NCBI RefSeq assembly: GCF_018613605.1
Contig: NZ_JAGGPU010000001.1
Span: 62,001 to 126,000, forward strand
DNA from: Pedobacter sp. ISL-64
GTDB taxonomy: Bacteria > Bacteroidota > Bacteroidia > Sphingobacteriales > Sphingobacteriaceae
Reading direction: 5' to 3'
Length of the DNA stretch: 64,000 bases
Of the stretch, positions 1 through 7,631 are shown in pieces. Made by a program: the position numbers and the translations under genes. Each line of letters opens with the position of its first letter. Position 1 is the stretch's first letter. The notes under the pieces are model-generated. The model saw only the letters and a list, made by a program, of their open reading frames with translations. It had not been told where the DNA came from and ran no database searches.

Positions 1-768
1 GATTTCCAGTTGCGCGAAAGCGGTATCATCAATAAATTTTTTGCATTTACGGAGAATATAGCCCGTGAAAGTATTGTTTCGAAAGCTGACCATGTAACAC
101 CAAGCTTCGACGAGTTTTTGTACGTAAACGATCTGCCGCGTGCAATTTCTTATCCTAAAAACAGAATCCTTTGCCTGGTAATTGGTGAAGTTGATCCCTT
201 AACGATTTCTATCCTTAAAAATGATGGTTTATCAATTAGGCATAAAACTTCTTTTGAAGATAAATACGTAAAGGATGTGGGAATTATTCTTTTAGCTGAT
301 GGCGAAAAAATAAATAAAGAACAGTTAAAAAACGCAGCTAAACTAAAAACTATAGGTTATTTAGGTAATACGAAAAATAAAATAGATCTCGATTTATGTA
401 CCAAACAAGGTATTGTTGTTTTCGATGACCCTAAAAATAATCCACGTAATATCGATTTTATCCCGAAAAGGGTTGCCGATTTTATGAATACTGGAGCAAC
501 TTATTTGAGCAGTAATTTCCCTAACTTACAATTGCCAAAAATTGAGAAATCGCATCGCTTAATTCACATCCACAAAAACGTTCCGGGTATTATGGCGAAA
601 ATCAATACTGTTTTTGCCACGCACGACATTAACATTGTGAGCCAGTTTTTAATGACCAATCCTGAGATCGGCTATGCCATTACCGATATCAATGCAGAAT
701 ACGATAAACAATTGTTTAAATCGCTTAAAAAGATCGAGCATACCATAAAGTTTAGGGTGCTGTACTAA
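1..768 (+). CDS. serA: D-3-phosphoglycerate dehydrogenase-like protein, C-terminal part (window cuts the 5' end)
   Basis: The reading frame is open from base 1, so the gene begins outside the window. The last ~75 residues are a clear ACT domain (HRLIHIHKNVPGI... ending in KFRVLY), the serine-binding regulatory domain of SerA, which makes 3-phosphohydroxypyruvate in the serine pathway. Just before it, a segment ending NFPNLQLP resembles the SerA linker. Odd: the ~110 residues before the linker look like the N-terminal substrate-binding half of a dehydrogenase (ILCLVIGEVDP, KLKTIGYLG, GIVVFDDPKNN), and no NAD-binding GxGxxG lies between this half and the ACT domain. A second, reduced dehydrogenase half following a full catalytic part upstream would explain this, but that part is not visible. 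Family call is firm; the exact role is less sure. Confidence 0.75.
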   Translation, partial: DFQLRESGIINKFFAFTENIARESIVSKADHVTPSFDEFLYVNDLPRAISYPKNRILCLVIGEVDPLTISILKNDGLSIRHKTSFEDKYVKDVGIILLADGEKINKEQLKNAAKLKTIGYLGNTKNKIDLDLCTKQGIVVFDDPKNNPRNIDFIPKRVADFMNTGATYLSSNFPNLQLPKIEKSHRLIHIHKNVPGIMAKINTVFATHDINIVSQFLMTNPEIGYAITDINAEYDKQLFKSLKKIEHTIKFRVLY

Positions 769-1270
769 CCAGTATCGTCATTTCGAGGGGTAATTTATTT
801 TATAAAAATCAATATGAATGACGTTGAAATTTCAGGCGGTATATAATTCCCCTCTTTTAGAGGGGTGTCCGCAGGACGGGGTGTTTTATTTGTCCTAGCC
901 GGACGGGCGTCTTTCTTTTTGGTGTCAAAAAGAAACAAAAAACACCGGCTGAAAATTTTTCTTTTGAAGCTAGTGGGTTGGCTTGAGCAGTGCGGCCCGA
1001 AAAATTTGTTAGGCCGGATTTAAGTAGAACGGGGATAGCAGTGCTATGGCCTAGCTGGACGGGAATGCGAAAGCGATTAAAGTGCTGATTAATAATAGTT
1101 TGTAAAATAACGTCAATGGTAGCGGAGCGCAGCGTAGTCGAGAAATCTATATTAAGATCTCTCTCCCGAAAGTTCGGGACTGTGCTTCAGTCGAGATGAC
1201 GACTTTTCCACACTCATATTCGTTCCCGAACGGTGTAATAAAGTACTTCAAACGATCTTTATCCTAATAC
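769..1270. repeat. Gene-free spacer packed with palindromic intergenic repeats
   Basis: No convincing gene. A CGTCATTTCGAG start lies at 776-787. From 1111 to 1203 an element opens with CGTCA, runs through GCGGAGCGCAGCG and AGTCGAGAAATCT, has a perfect small hairpin TCCCGAA-AG-TTCGGGA near 1165-1180, and closes with TCGAGATGACG. Its ends can pair, as in REP-like palindromes. Around 1031-1042 sits GGGGATAGCAGT, related to copies near 7451 and (inverted) 57451. It separates the end of the serA-like gene from the convergent CLC gene. Confidence 0.55.
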
Positions 1271-2566
1271 CTACCTCAAAAACTGATGCCTCTTCAACAA
1301 CAAATGCTTAGGTGTACCTATCGTTTGCGACCGATAAATTCCCGTATGGCCTGAAAATAAGTAAGCAGTAACACAGGCTAAGGCGATATAAATTCCCGAT
1401 GAGGTACCAAATAGCTCTACGCCCATAAAAATACAAGCCAAAGGGGTGTTCGCTGCCCCTGCAAAAACAGCCACAAAGCCCATTCCCGCCAACAGTCCAA
1501 GAGGTAAGGGGATAAAGAAACTCAAAAAACTACCCAGTGTGGCCCCAATAAAGAAAAGTGGAGTAACTTCGCCGCCTTTAAACCCTGCACTCAGGGTAAA
1601 TGCTGTTAAAAATAATTTGATCGCAAATGTATAATACGCTTCTTGTTGAACAAAGGATTCTGAAATAACCGGAATGCCCAAGCCGATATATCGTGTATTT
1701 CCGATCAGGTAAATAATGCCAATTAAAACTAGTCCACCAATAAATGGCCTTAATGGTGGGTATTTGATTTTACTGAAAAGACTTGATAAACCATGGTTTA
1801 AGGCCGAAAAAGATCTCGCCACCAGTCCAAATAATATTCCAGCACCTAAGGATAACAGTAAATTGATCGAATTCATTTCCGGCACCAGAGAAATGGAATA
1901 GTGGGTATGCCCAACACCCCAGCTTTTGCAGGCATAATCGGCAATAATTGCTGTAATAAATGAAGGAAGAATCGAACTGTAGGTTAAACTTCCAATAACG
2001 AAAACTTCCAATCCAAATACTGCACCTGCCAAAGGTGTTCCGAAAACAGAGGCAAAGCCAGCAGCGATCCCGCAGATAAGGATCACTTTTCGATCTCTGG
2101 CTTTAAGTTTAAACAGTTTCGTAAACTGATCGGCAAAGGCTCCTCCAATTTGCACAGCTGTACCCTCTCTTCCAGCCGAGCCGCCAAATAAATGGGTAAT
2201 AATCGTGCCTGCAAAAATGAGTGGCGCCATAATCAGCGGAATCACATTTTTGGGCGATTGTAATTCTTCAATTAAGAGGTTGTTGCCCTTTACAACGGCT
2301 GCACCCCAGTAATGGTAAGCTAGGCCAATGAGTATACCCGCAATTGGTAAAAAGGCAATAATCCAGAGGTGCTGTTCACGGTAATTGGTTGCCCAGTTTA
2401 AAGTTTCTAAAAACAGGGCAGAGGCAGAGCCTATAATCCCACCCAATATTGCAGAAATCAATAGCCACTTTAATGTGCTGATTAAGAGTAATCCGAAGTC
2501 GAGTTTAATAAAATGTTTAATAGACAGAAGAAATCCTTCTGTTAGTTTTTTAACAGGCATTTGCAT
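1271..2566 (-). CDS. CLC-family transporter, probable CLC-F fluoride/proton antiporter
   Basis: A 431-residue polytopic inner-membrane protein of the CLC family. The gating glutamate lies in GSAGREGTAVQIGG (E134); the GREGT ending replaces the usual GREGP. The chloride-coordinating GSGIP loop is replaced by a GNN sequence (residues 94-96). Later CLC blocks are present (GFASVFGTPLAGAVFGLEV; GGEVTPLFFIGATLGS). Altered selectivity loops of this kind are known in CLC-F proteins, which expel fluoride. The decisive support is the fluoride riboswitch in its leader. ATG codons at 2566 and 2560 are both possible; the second gives MPVKK. There is no cytoplasmic CBS pair. Substrate is inferred from motif and riboswitch together. 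Confidence 0.88.
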   Translation of the reverse strand: MQMPVKKLTEGFLLSIKHFIKLDFGLLLISTLKWLLISAILGGIIGSASALFLETLNWATNYREQHLWIIAFLPIAGILIGLAYHYWGAAVVKGNNLLIEELQSPKNVIPLIMAPLIFAGTIITHLFGGSAGREGTAVQIGGAFADQFTKLFKLKARDRKVILICGIAAGFASVFGTPLAGAVFGLEVFVIGSLTYSSILPSFITAIIADYACKSWGVGHTHYSISLVPEMNSINLLLSLGAGILFGLVARSFSALNHGLSSLFSKIKYPPLRPFIGGLVLIGIIYLIGNTRYIGLGIPVISESFVQQEAYYTFAIKLFLTAFTLSAGFKGGEVTPLFFIGATLGSFLSFFIPLPLGLLAGMGFVAVFAGAANTPLACIFMGVELFGTSSGIYIALACVTAYLFSGHTGIYRSQTIGTPKHLLLKRHQFLR

Positions 2567-2583
2567 TCAATTTTAAATAAAAA

Positions 2584-2633
2584 TCGTAGGAGTCATCAGC
2601 CTGTTTGGGCGGTTTTGGCGGTACTCCATCGCC
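2584..2633 (-). promoter_or_regulatory. Fluoride riboswitch (crcB motif)
   Basis: On the minus strand the RNA reads GGCGATGGAGTACCGCC, then AAAACCGCCC, AAACAGGC, and TGATGACTCCTACGA. These are the hallmarks of the crcB/fluoride motif: the GGCGATGG 5' strand, the GGCGATGG...CCGCC pairing, and the conserved TGATGACTCCTAC 3' strand that pairs back with GGAGT. The 3' edge is about 18 nt before the transporter start codon, so control of ribosome access is plausible; no strong U-tract follows the motif. The aptamer begins within about 8 nt of the predicted -7 box. Confidence 0.93.
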
Positions 2634-2640
2634 ATTGTCC

Positions 2641-2672
2641 CAAATGTATAAAATTTAGTTATTTGTTGCAAA
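2641..2672 (-). promoter_or_regulatory. Bacteroidota promoter for the riboswitch-CLC transcript
   Basis: The minus strand has -33 TTTG (2672-2669) and -7 TACATTTG (2648-2641), an exact TAnnTTTG, separated by 20 nt. Transcription would start near 2635, just before the riboswitch. It overlaps the region that must also drive the divergent tryptophan dioxygenase gene. Confidence 0.75.
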
Positions 2673-2706
2673 ATCTTTATCACCTTTGTGCAGCTAACTT
2701 TAAACC

Positions 2707-3672
2707 ATGGATTTCACACCCGAAATAAAAGACAAATTACATCAACTGCAAGAAAAGTATACGGCAATGGGGCAAGATATGGCATCGTACCTCGATGGGC
2801 TCTTATATGCCGATTTCTTAACCTATTGGGACTACATTCATTTGGATACTTTACTGAGCTTACAGAATCCTAAAACACCAATTCCGGATGAAGAGATTTT
2901 CATCATGTACCATCAAATCACGGAACTTTATTTTAAGCTTGCACTGCACGAATGCAGGCAGATTGCTGAACATGAAAATTTAACTGCCGAATTTTTTACT
3001 GCACGCGTAAAACGGATCAACGCTTATTTCAATGCCTTAACCACTTCTTTCGAGGTGATGGTTGATGGTATGGAGAAAGAGCAGTTCCTGAAATTCCGCA
3101 TGTCGTTATTGCCTGCCAGTGGATTCCAATCTGGCCAGTACCGGATGATCGAGATCTGTGCTACAGATTTTATCCAATTGGTAGATAAAAGCAAACGCGA
3201 AGAACTAAGGACTGCAACAATAGAAGAACAATTCGAAAATATTTACTGGAAATTCGGTGCAACCGAGCTGTCTTCAGGTAAGCAAACTTTAACCTTAAAG
3301 CAATTTATTAAAAAGTATGCTGCTCATTTTCTACAACTGGCTAAAGATCGCACTTTAACCAATTTTTCAGCTTTATACCATCAATTGCAAGCGAATGGAG
3401 CCGATGTTTCTGCCCTTGCAGAGGAGTTGCGTAAGTTAGATTTGTATGTAAATGTAGAATGGCCTTTATCGCACTACAAATCGGCCGTACGTTATTTGGA
3501 GAAAGATCCGGTTGATATTGCAGCAACAGGTGGAACCAACTGGCAAAAGTATCTGCCTCCGCGTTTTCAGAAGAGAATCTTTTATCCGTTCTTGTGGACC
3601 GGTGAGCAAATAGAAGAGTGGGGTAAAGGTTGGGTGCTTAGTGTACTTAAAACACTTAAAAACAAAGATTAA
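2707..3672 (+). CDS. kynA: Tryptophan 2,3-dioxygenase family protein
   Basis: A 321-residue cytosolic haem enzyme that opens the indole ring of tryptophan to N-formylkynurenine. Family motifs are clear: YHQITELYFKLALHE (H69 region, substrate pocket), FRMSLLPASGFQSGQYRMIE (131-149), the axial haem His in EWPLSHYKSAVRYL (H256), and the TGGTNWQKYL loop near the C-terminus. It is slightly longer than the usual bacterial enzyme (about 280-300). No other kynurenine-pathway gene is adjacent; the upstream gene is divergent and the next gene is a transaminase 144 bp away. ATG start follows a short leader. Confidence 0.9.
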   Translation: MDFTPEIKDKLHQLQEKYTAMGQDMASYLDGLLYADFLTYWDYIHLDTLLSLQNPKTPIPDEEIFIMYHQITELYFKLALHECRQIAEHENLTAEFFTARVKRINAYFNALTTSFEVMVDGMEKEQFLKFRMSLLPASGFQSGQYRMIEICATDFIQLVDKSKREELRTATIEEQFENIYWKFGATELSSGKQTLTLKQFIKKYAAHFLQLAKDRTLTNFSALYHQLQANGADVSALAEELRKLDLYVNVEWPLSHYKSAVRYLEKDPVDIAATGGTNWQKYLPPRFQKRIFYPFLWTGEQIEEWGKGWVLSVLKTLKNKD

Positions 3673-3736
3673 TATTGCAAAAAGCTATTAAAAAAGCCTG
3701 TTTTTTCTTAATTTGCGCGAAATAATTAATGACAGA

Positions 3737-3820
3737 ATGAGCGAATTATTGAAAAAGAGAATGAGCGGTAAAACACTCAGCCATTCGATTATTCACCCAT
3801 TCAAAATTCAAATACAATGA
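3737..3820 (+). other. Possible 27-codon leader ORF overlapping the ilvE start
   Basis: An ATG at 3737 opens a frame whose TGA (3818-3820) overlaps the ilvE ATG as ATGA, an arrangement typical of translational coupling. The peptide ends SIIHPFKIQIQ and has no strong run of Leu, Ile or Val codons, so it is not a classical attenuator peptide. It may be chance. Confidence 0.2.
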
Positions 3821-4881
3821 CCGAGACATTAGATATAAAAATCACCAAAGCAGCGCAAACACGTTTGGCTGTTACTGATTTTTCGCAATTACCGTTCGGT
3901 AAGGTTTTTACCGATCACATGTTTACTGCCGACTACGAAGATGGCGAATGGAAAAATTTACAGATTCTTCCTTATGGCCCAATTCCGATGAGCCCGGCAA
4001 TTTCTGCACTTCATTACGGACAGGCGATTTTCGAAGGATTAAAGGCTTACCGCCAACCAGATGGTAAAATTAGTGTTTTCCGTGCTGATAAAAACTTCGA
4101 ACGTTTTAACAAATCAGCAGCCAGAATGTCGATGCCAGGTATTCCTGAAGAAATTTTTATGCAAGGTTTGGCCGCATTAATCAATGTTGATGAGAAATGG
4201 GTACCTAATCAAGAAGATTATGCTTTATACATCCGTCCGGTTATGTTTGCAATGGACCCTTATTTGGGCGTTAAGGCATCTGATACCTATAAATTTGCTT
4301 TGTTAACTACACCAACTGGTCCATATTACAGTAGTGCACTTAAGGTTAAAATTGAAACTGAATTTACGCGTGCAGACGAAGGTGGTGTAGGCTTTGCCAA
4401 GACTGCTGGAAATTACGCACGTTCACTATATCCTTTCGAGCAAGCTAAAAAAGAAGGTTACGATCAATTGATCTGGACAGATTCGGTAACGCATGAGTTT
4501 ATTGAAGAAGCTGGAACTGCCAACTTACTTTTTGTAATTAATGGCAAATTGGTTACACCGTCAGTACGCAGTACTGTTTTGGATGGTGTAACGCGTGATA
4601 CTATTATTAAACTGGCTAAAGATGCTGGAGTAGAAGTTGAAGAACGTAGGGTTTCTGTTAAAGAAGTGATTGAAGGAATTGAAAACGGAAGCTTAACAGA
4701 GGCTTTTGCCGCAGGAACTGCAGCTACAGTAACACATGTAGGCGAAATGGGCTATAATGGTCAGAGCTATAAATTGACCGACCCATCTACAAGACATATT
4801 TCTAATGGCATTGCTAAAAAATTAAACGATATCCGTTACGGTTTAGCACCTGACGAATTTGGTTGGAACTGGGTTTTATAA
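3817..4881 (+). CDS. ilvE: Branched-chain amino acid aminotransferase
   Basis: A 354-residue PLP enzyme of fold type IV that interconverts Leu, Ile, Val and their 2-oxo acids. It is the longer BCAT type found in eukaryotes and many bacteria: LHYGQAIFEGLKAYR (66-79), FRADKNFERFNKSAARMSMP, the catalytic lysine in GFAKTAGNYARS (K195), and EAGTANLLFVINGKLVTP at the phosphate-binding end. It is monocistronic: a separate spacer lies upstream and a strong terminator follows within 20 nt. No other ilv or leu gene is nearby. Confidence 0.93.
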   Translation: MTETLDIKITKAAQTRLAVTDFSQLPFGKVFTDHMFTADYEDGEWKNLQILPYGPIPMSPAISALHYGQAIFEGLKAYRQPDGKISVFRADKNFERFNKSAARMSMPGIPEEIFMQGLAALINVDEKWVPNQEDYALYIRPVMFAMDPYLGVKASDTYKFALLTTPTGPYYSSALKVKIETEFTRADEGGVGFAKTAGNYARSLYPFEQAKKEGYDQLIWTDSVTHEFIEEAGTANLLFVINGKLVTPSVRSTVLDGVTRDTIIKLAKDAGVEVEERRVSVKEVIEGIENGSLTEAFAAGTAATVTHVGEMGYNGQSYKLTDPSTRHISNGIAKKLNDIRYGLAPDEFGWNWVL

Positions 4882-4900
4882 TTTGGAAACCATTTAAAAG

Positions 4901-4938
4901 TAACCCCGATGCAGAATATGCACCGGGGTTATTTTTTG
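4901..4938 (+). terminator. Intrinsic terminator of ilvE
   Basis: The stem AACCCCG / CGGGGTT encloses an inner TGCA/TGCA pairing and is followed directly by ATTTTTTG. Confidence 0.85.
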
Positions 4939-4953
4939 TTCCGTTTTTCAGTT

Positions 4954-5052
4954 CGTCATGCTGAATTTATTTCAGCATCTTTCTTTGCCGCCATTAAGAC
5001 CCTGAAATAAATTACCTTCGGTGAGCTCGCTAAGGCTCGGTTCAGGGTGACG
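4954..5052. repeat. Palindromic intergenic repeat
   Basis: The ends CGTCATGCTGAA (4954-4965) and TTCAGGGTGACG (5041-5052) are inverted repeats with 10 of 12 positions pairing. An inner palindrome CTGAATTTATTTCAG lies at 4961-4975. It sits between the ilvE terminator and the convergent DUF4920 gene. The CGTCA...TGACG outer ends match those of the element at 1111-1203. Confidence 0.55.
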
Positions 5053-5071
5053 ACTAACTATTGGAGATTAA

Positions 5072-5533
5072 TTATTTATCCAAAATCACTACGCCTTTAG
5101 CTTCGAAAGCCAATTCTTTTTTAGGATCGGTAATTTTGGCCACTTCTTCAGGAGATTTTTTAGCGTCTTCCGCGTAGTGGCGTAAAGTTTCTACCGAGAT
5201 GGTTTGTTTCTTTGCTAATCCATCCAAAACTACTTTTTTGCCCACAATGTCCATCGGCATAAAGAACGCATAATCTTTAAAAGTTACCCGCATTGGATCG
5301 CCATTAGGCATTTCTAAAGTCATCCAGCAGCCCTTTTTCTTACACACATCTACCACCTTGCCTTCGATTTTCATATCGGCAATTTTTTTATCCCCCATGG
5401 CAGCTTCCATCTTTGCAGCAGGTTTTACATCGCCTGGTTTAACTTCTCCAAATTTTTGACCAGTGTATGCGCTTTGAGCAAATGAAAATGCTGTAAATAG
5501 GCAAAAGCCCAAGCTTAGAATGATTTTTTGCAT
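5072..5533 (-). CDS. Secreted DUF4920 domain-containing protein
   Basis: A 153-residue protein with a signal peptide (MQKIILSLGFCLFTAFSFAQ, cleavage after the first Ala-Gln). The mature part matches DUF4920: VVDVCKKKGCWMTLEMPNG, MRVTFKDYAFFMPMDIVGKKVVLDG, and a late RHYAEDAKKSPEEV segment. The family is small, periplasmic and has a conserved Cys-Lys-Lys-x-Cys-Trp core (about residues 63-68) that could bind metal or form a disulphide; its function is not established. It is transcribed alone and has its own promoter box at 5565-5572. Confidence 0.82.
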   Translation of the reverse strand: MQKIILSLGFCLFTAFSFAQSAYTGQKFGEVKPGDVKPAAKMEAAMGDKKIADMKIEGKVVDVCKKKGCWMTLEMPNGDPMRVTFKDYAFFMPMDIVGKKVVLDGLAKKQTISVETLRHYAEDAKKSPEEVAKITDPKKELAFEAKGVVILDK

Positions 5534-5564
5534 GGTTTTATAATTATCCGGTTAATGATCTAAT

Positions 5565-5599
5565 CAAAGTTATTTAAAATTTTTCATTAATAATGAAAA
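5565..5599 (-). promoter_or_regulatory. Promoter -7 box with an overlapping palindrome
   Basis: The minus strand has TAACTTTG (5572-5565), an exact TAnnTTTG, about 30 nt upstream of the DUF4920 start. A perfect 9+9 palindrome TTTTCATTA-A-TAATGAAAA at 5581-5599 lies across the -33 position and could be a regulator site. The palindrome is seen; operator function is inference. Confidence 0.5.
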
Positions 5600-5600
5600 C

Positions 5601-5632
5601 AAAAAATCCCCGCTAACATCCATTAACGGGGA
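5601..5632 (-). terminator. Terminator-like hairpin between radA and the DUF4920 gene
   Basis: Read on the minus strand, TCCCCG...CGGGGA forms a stem followed by TTTTTTG. It lies about 225 nt past the radA stop, so it would end the radA transcript with a long 3' region. Confidence 0.6.
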
Positions 5633-5858
5633 AAATCATCCCTATAATTGCAAATCACATTTTATGATGTACATTTAAATTGTTATAGGCAAACTAGAAT
5701 CCAAAAGTTTAATTTTTGCTTTGGTTGTAGTTAATGTCTTTGTATACAGGTAGTTGTTGTTTTTTTTGCCGGATTACTAATATTCAATGATGTTGTAGGA
5801 GTGTAGAATATTATCTTCTTTCTGTGGAAATTTGTTGAGCTGTTTCCCCACCTTTTAT
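5633..5858. other. Gene-free 3' region of the radA transcript
   Basis: No open frame with a conserved look was found on either strand; the longest minus-strand ATG frame ends after about ten codons. AT-rich. It could be a long untranslated tail or hold a small RNA ending at the 5601-5632 terminator; nothing in the sequence decides. Confidence 0.35.
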
Positions 5859-7235
5859 CTATCCAAAAACAAGGCTGAACACTTCTTCTATCTTACTTAC
5901 TGCTTTAATCTCAAGGTTGTATTTGTTTGTATCAATTCCTTTCAAGTTGTATTTAGAGATGTAAATCGTTTCGAAACCTAATTTGTCTGCTTCGGCAATA
6001 CGTTGTTCGATTCTGTTTACCGCCCTAATTTCTCCCGATAGGCCTACTTCTGCGGCGAAACAGTTTTTTGAAGAAACAGCGATATCCTGATGCGATGATA
6101 TTATGGCAATTAATACCGCCAGGTCAATTGCAGGGTCTTCAACTCTAATTCCGCCGGCGATATTTAAGAAAACATCTTGTGTACTTAATCTAAAGCCACA
6201 GCGTTTTTCTAAAACAGCTAAGAGCATATTCATCCTTTTGGTATCGAAACCTGTTGCTGAGCGTTGAGGAGTTCCATATGCTGCCGAACTCACTAAGGCC
6301 TGTGTTTCAATCAACATCGGCCTGGCACCCTCTAAGGTTGCGGCTATGGCGATTCCGCTCAGCTCTTCATCACGTTGTGAGAGCAAGATTTCTGATGGAT
6401 TGGAAACTTCTCTTAAACCACTGCCCTGCATTTCGTAGATCCCGAGTTCTGCGGCTGCACCAAACCGGTTTTTGATGGATCTTAGGATGCGATAAACGTG
6501 GTGCCTGTCGCCTTCGAACTGTAAAACCGTATCAACCATGTGCTCGAGTATTTTAGGCCCTGCAATAGCGCCATCTTTGGTGATGTGGCCGATAAGGAAA
6601 ACAGGTACGCCGGTTTCTTTTGCAAAACGCAATAATTCGGCAGTACATTCCCTTACCTGCGATACGCTGCCTGGTGTTGAATCGATATGAGCGGAGTGCA
6701 AAGTCTGAATAGAATCTACAACTAAAATTTCAGGTTCAAGAATTTCGACCTGCTTAAATATATTCTGTGTAGAAGTTTCTGTTAAAATGTAACAGTTGGA
6801 CGAGGGGCTTTCCTGAATCCTTTCTGCCCGCATTTTAATCTGTTGTTCGCTTTCTTCACCGGAGATATAGAGCAGTTTTTTGCCCTTTAAATTTAAAGCC
6901 AGTTGCAACGTCAAGGTCGATTTCCCGATACCCGGTTCACCGCCGATGAGCACTAGCGATCCTTCTACCAATCCACCACCTAAAACGCGGTCCAATTCTT
7001 TATCGCCAGTTAATATTCTACGTTCAGTTGACGATTGTATTTCATCAACTTTGCTTGGTTTGCTTAATTTGCGGCTAGTAGTATCGCTTTTCCAGGTTGG
7101 GACAGAAGCGGAGCTTTTCTCTACAATTTCTTCTACAAAGGTATTCCATTGGTTACAAGACGGACATTTACCTAACCATTTTGCCGATTCGTAGCCACAG
7201 CTCTGACAGAAAAATGCACTTTTTGATTTTGCCAA
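5859..7235 (-). CDS. radA: DNA repair protein RadA
   Basis: A 458-residue RecA-like helicase that processes branched recombination intermediates. Features in order: N-terminal zinc finger (C10, C13, C24, C27), Walker A GEPGIGKST (99-107), LVVDSIQTLH (Walker B), the RadA-specific KNRFG motif (255-259), and a C-terminal Lon-protease-like domain that acts as a scaffold, not a protease. The start is TTG at 7235: it gives the conserved MAKSKSAFFCQSC beginning, and no in-frame ATG precedes the zinc finger. The length is typical. It is isolated on this strand, with repeats in the spacer upstream. Confidence 0.95.
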   Translation of the reverse strand: MAKSKSAFFCQSCGYESAKWLGKCPSCNQWNTFVEEIVEKSSASVPTWKSDTTSRKLSKPSKVDEIQSSTERRILTGDKELDRVLGGGLVEGSLVLIGGEPGIGKSTLTLQLALNLKGKKLLYISGEESEQQIKMRAERIQESPSSNCYILTETSTQNIFKQVEILEPEILVVDSIQTLHSAHIDSTPGSVSQVRECTAELLRFAKETGVPVFLIGHITKDGAIAGPKILEHMVDTVLQFEGDRHHVYRILRSIKNRFGAAAELGIYEMQGSGLREVSNPSEILLSQRDEELSGIAIAATLEGARPMLIETQALVSSAAYGTPQRSATGFDTKRMNMLLAVLEKRCGFRLSTQDVFLNIAGGIRVEDPAIDLAVLIAIISSHQDIAVSSKNCFAAEVGLSGEIRAVNRIEQRIAEADKLGFETIYISKYNLKGIDTNKYNLEIKAVSKIEEVFSLVFG

Positions 7236-7332
7236 TTGATTAAAATTTTAGATTACGAATTTAACCTTTCAGGATTGAAAGTGTTTTTATTTTTTTGAAC
7301 AATTAATCGTTTGCCCGAATCGCGTTTACGTT

Positions 7333-7365
7333 AAACCTCGCAGGTTTTCAAAACCTGCGAGGTTT
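7333..7365. repeat. Perfect 15-bp-arm hairpin
   Basis: AAACCTCGCAGGTTT (7333-7347), loop TCA, then its exact reverse complement (7351-7365). The arms begin with AAACCTC, as does a separate hairpin at 9285-9312. It lies between the radA start and the end of rng; there is no T-tract long enough to call it a simple terminator. Confidence 0.75.
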
Positions 7366-7580
7366 GAAACATCACTATAAAATGCAGAGCCATTGTTGAT
7401 AAACCTGGATAGAACGGAAAGCCCAGAGCGAAGAATGAGTGAGGACTTGGAGGGATAGCAGGACTAAGTGGCCAAAACGCACAGGACAGTTGTTTTCCAA
7501 AAATATTGACCACCTAAGTCATCTGAGCACAACTTAGTGAGGCACTTAATTAATATTTTGGGTTTGAAATGCACTTAAAC
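7366..7580. repeat. Gene-free spacer with a degenerate GGGATAGCAG element
   Basis: No supported gene. At 7451-7462 AGGGATAGCAGG recurs (see 1031 and the inverted copy at 57451), preceded by a purine-rich stretch and followed by AGTGGCCAAAACGC and TTGTTTTCCAAAAA (7492-7505). The same TTGTTTTCCAAAAA occurs near 57625. Together these suggest a decayed copy of a repeat family also present in the 57.2-57.7 kb spacer. Confidence 0.45.
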
Positions 7581-7613
7581 AAAAAAGCCCAGATTTAAAA
7601 AATCCGGGCTTTC
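7581..7613 (-). terminator. Intrinsic terminator of rng
   Basis: On the minus strand AAAGCCCGGATTT pairs with AAATCTGGGCTTT (one A-C mismatch) and continues into TTTTTTG, 20 nt past the rng stop. Confidence 0.8.
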
Positions 7614-7631
7614 TGTTAAATGTGTTTTGAG

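Noticed and set aside
1271..2566. Calling the CLC gene a chloride channel
   Set aside because: The GREGT gate, the lost GSGIP loop and the fluoride riboswitch point to fluoride instead.
7331..7513. 60-codon frame on the minus strand between radA and rng
   Set aside because: It overlaps the hairpin repeat and the degenerate repeat element, and its product has no recognisable family.
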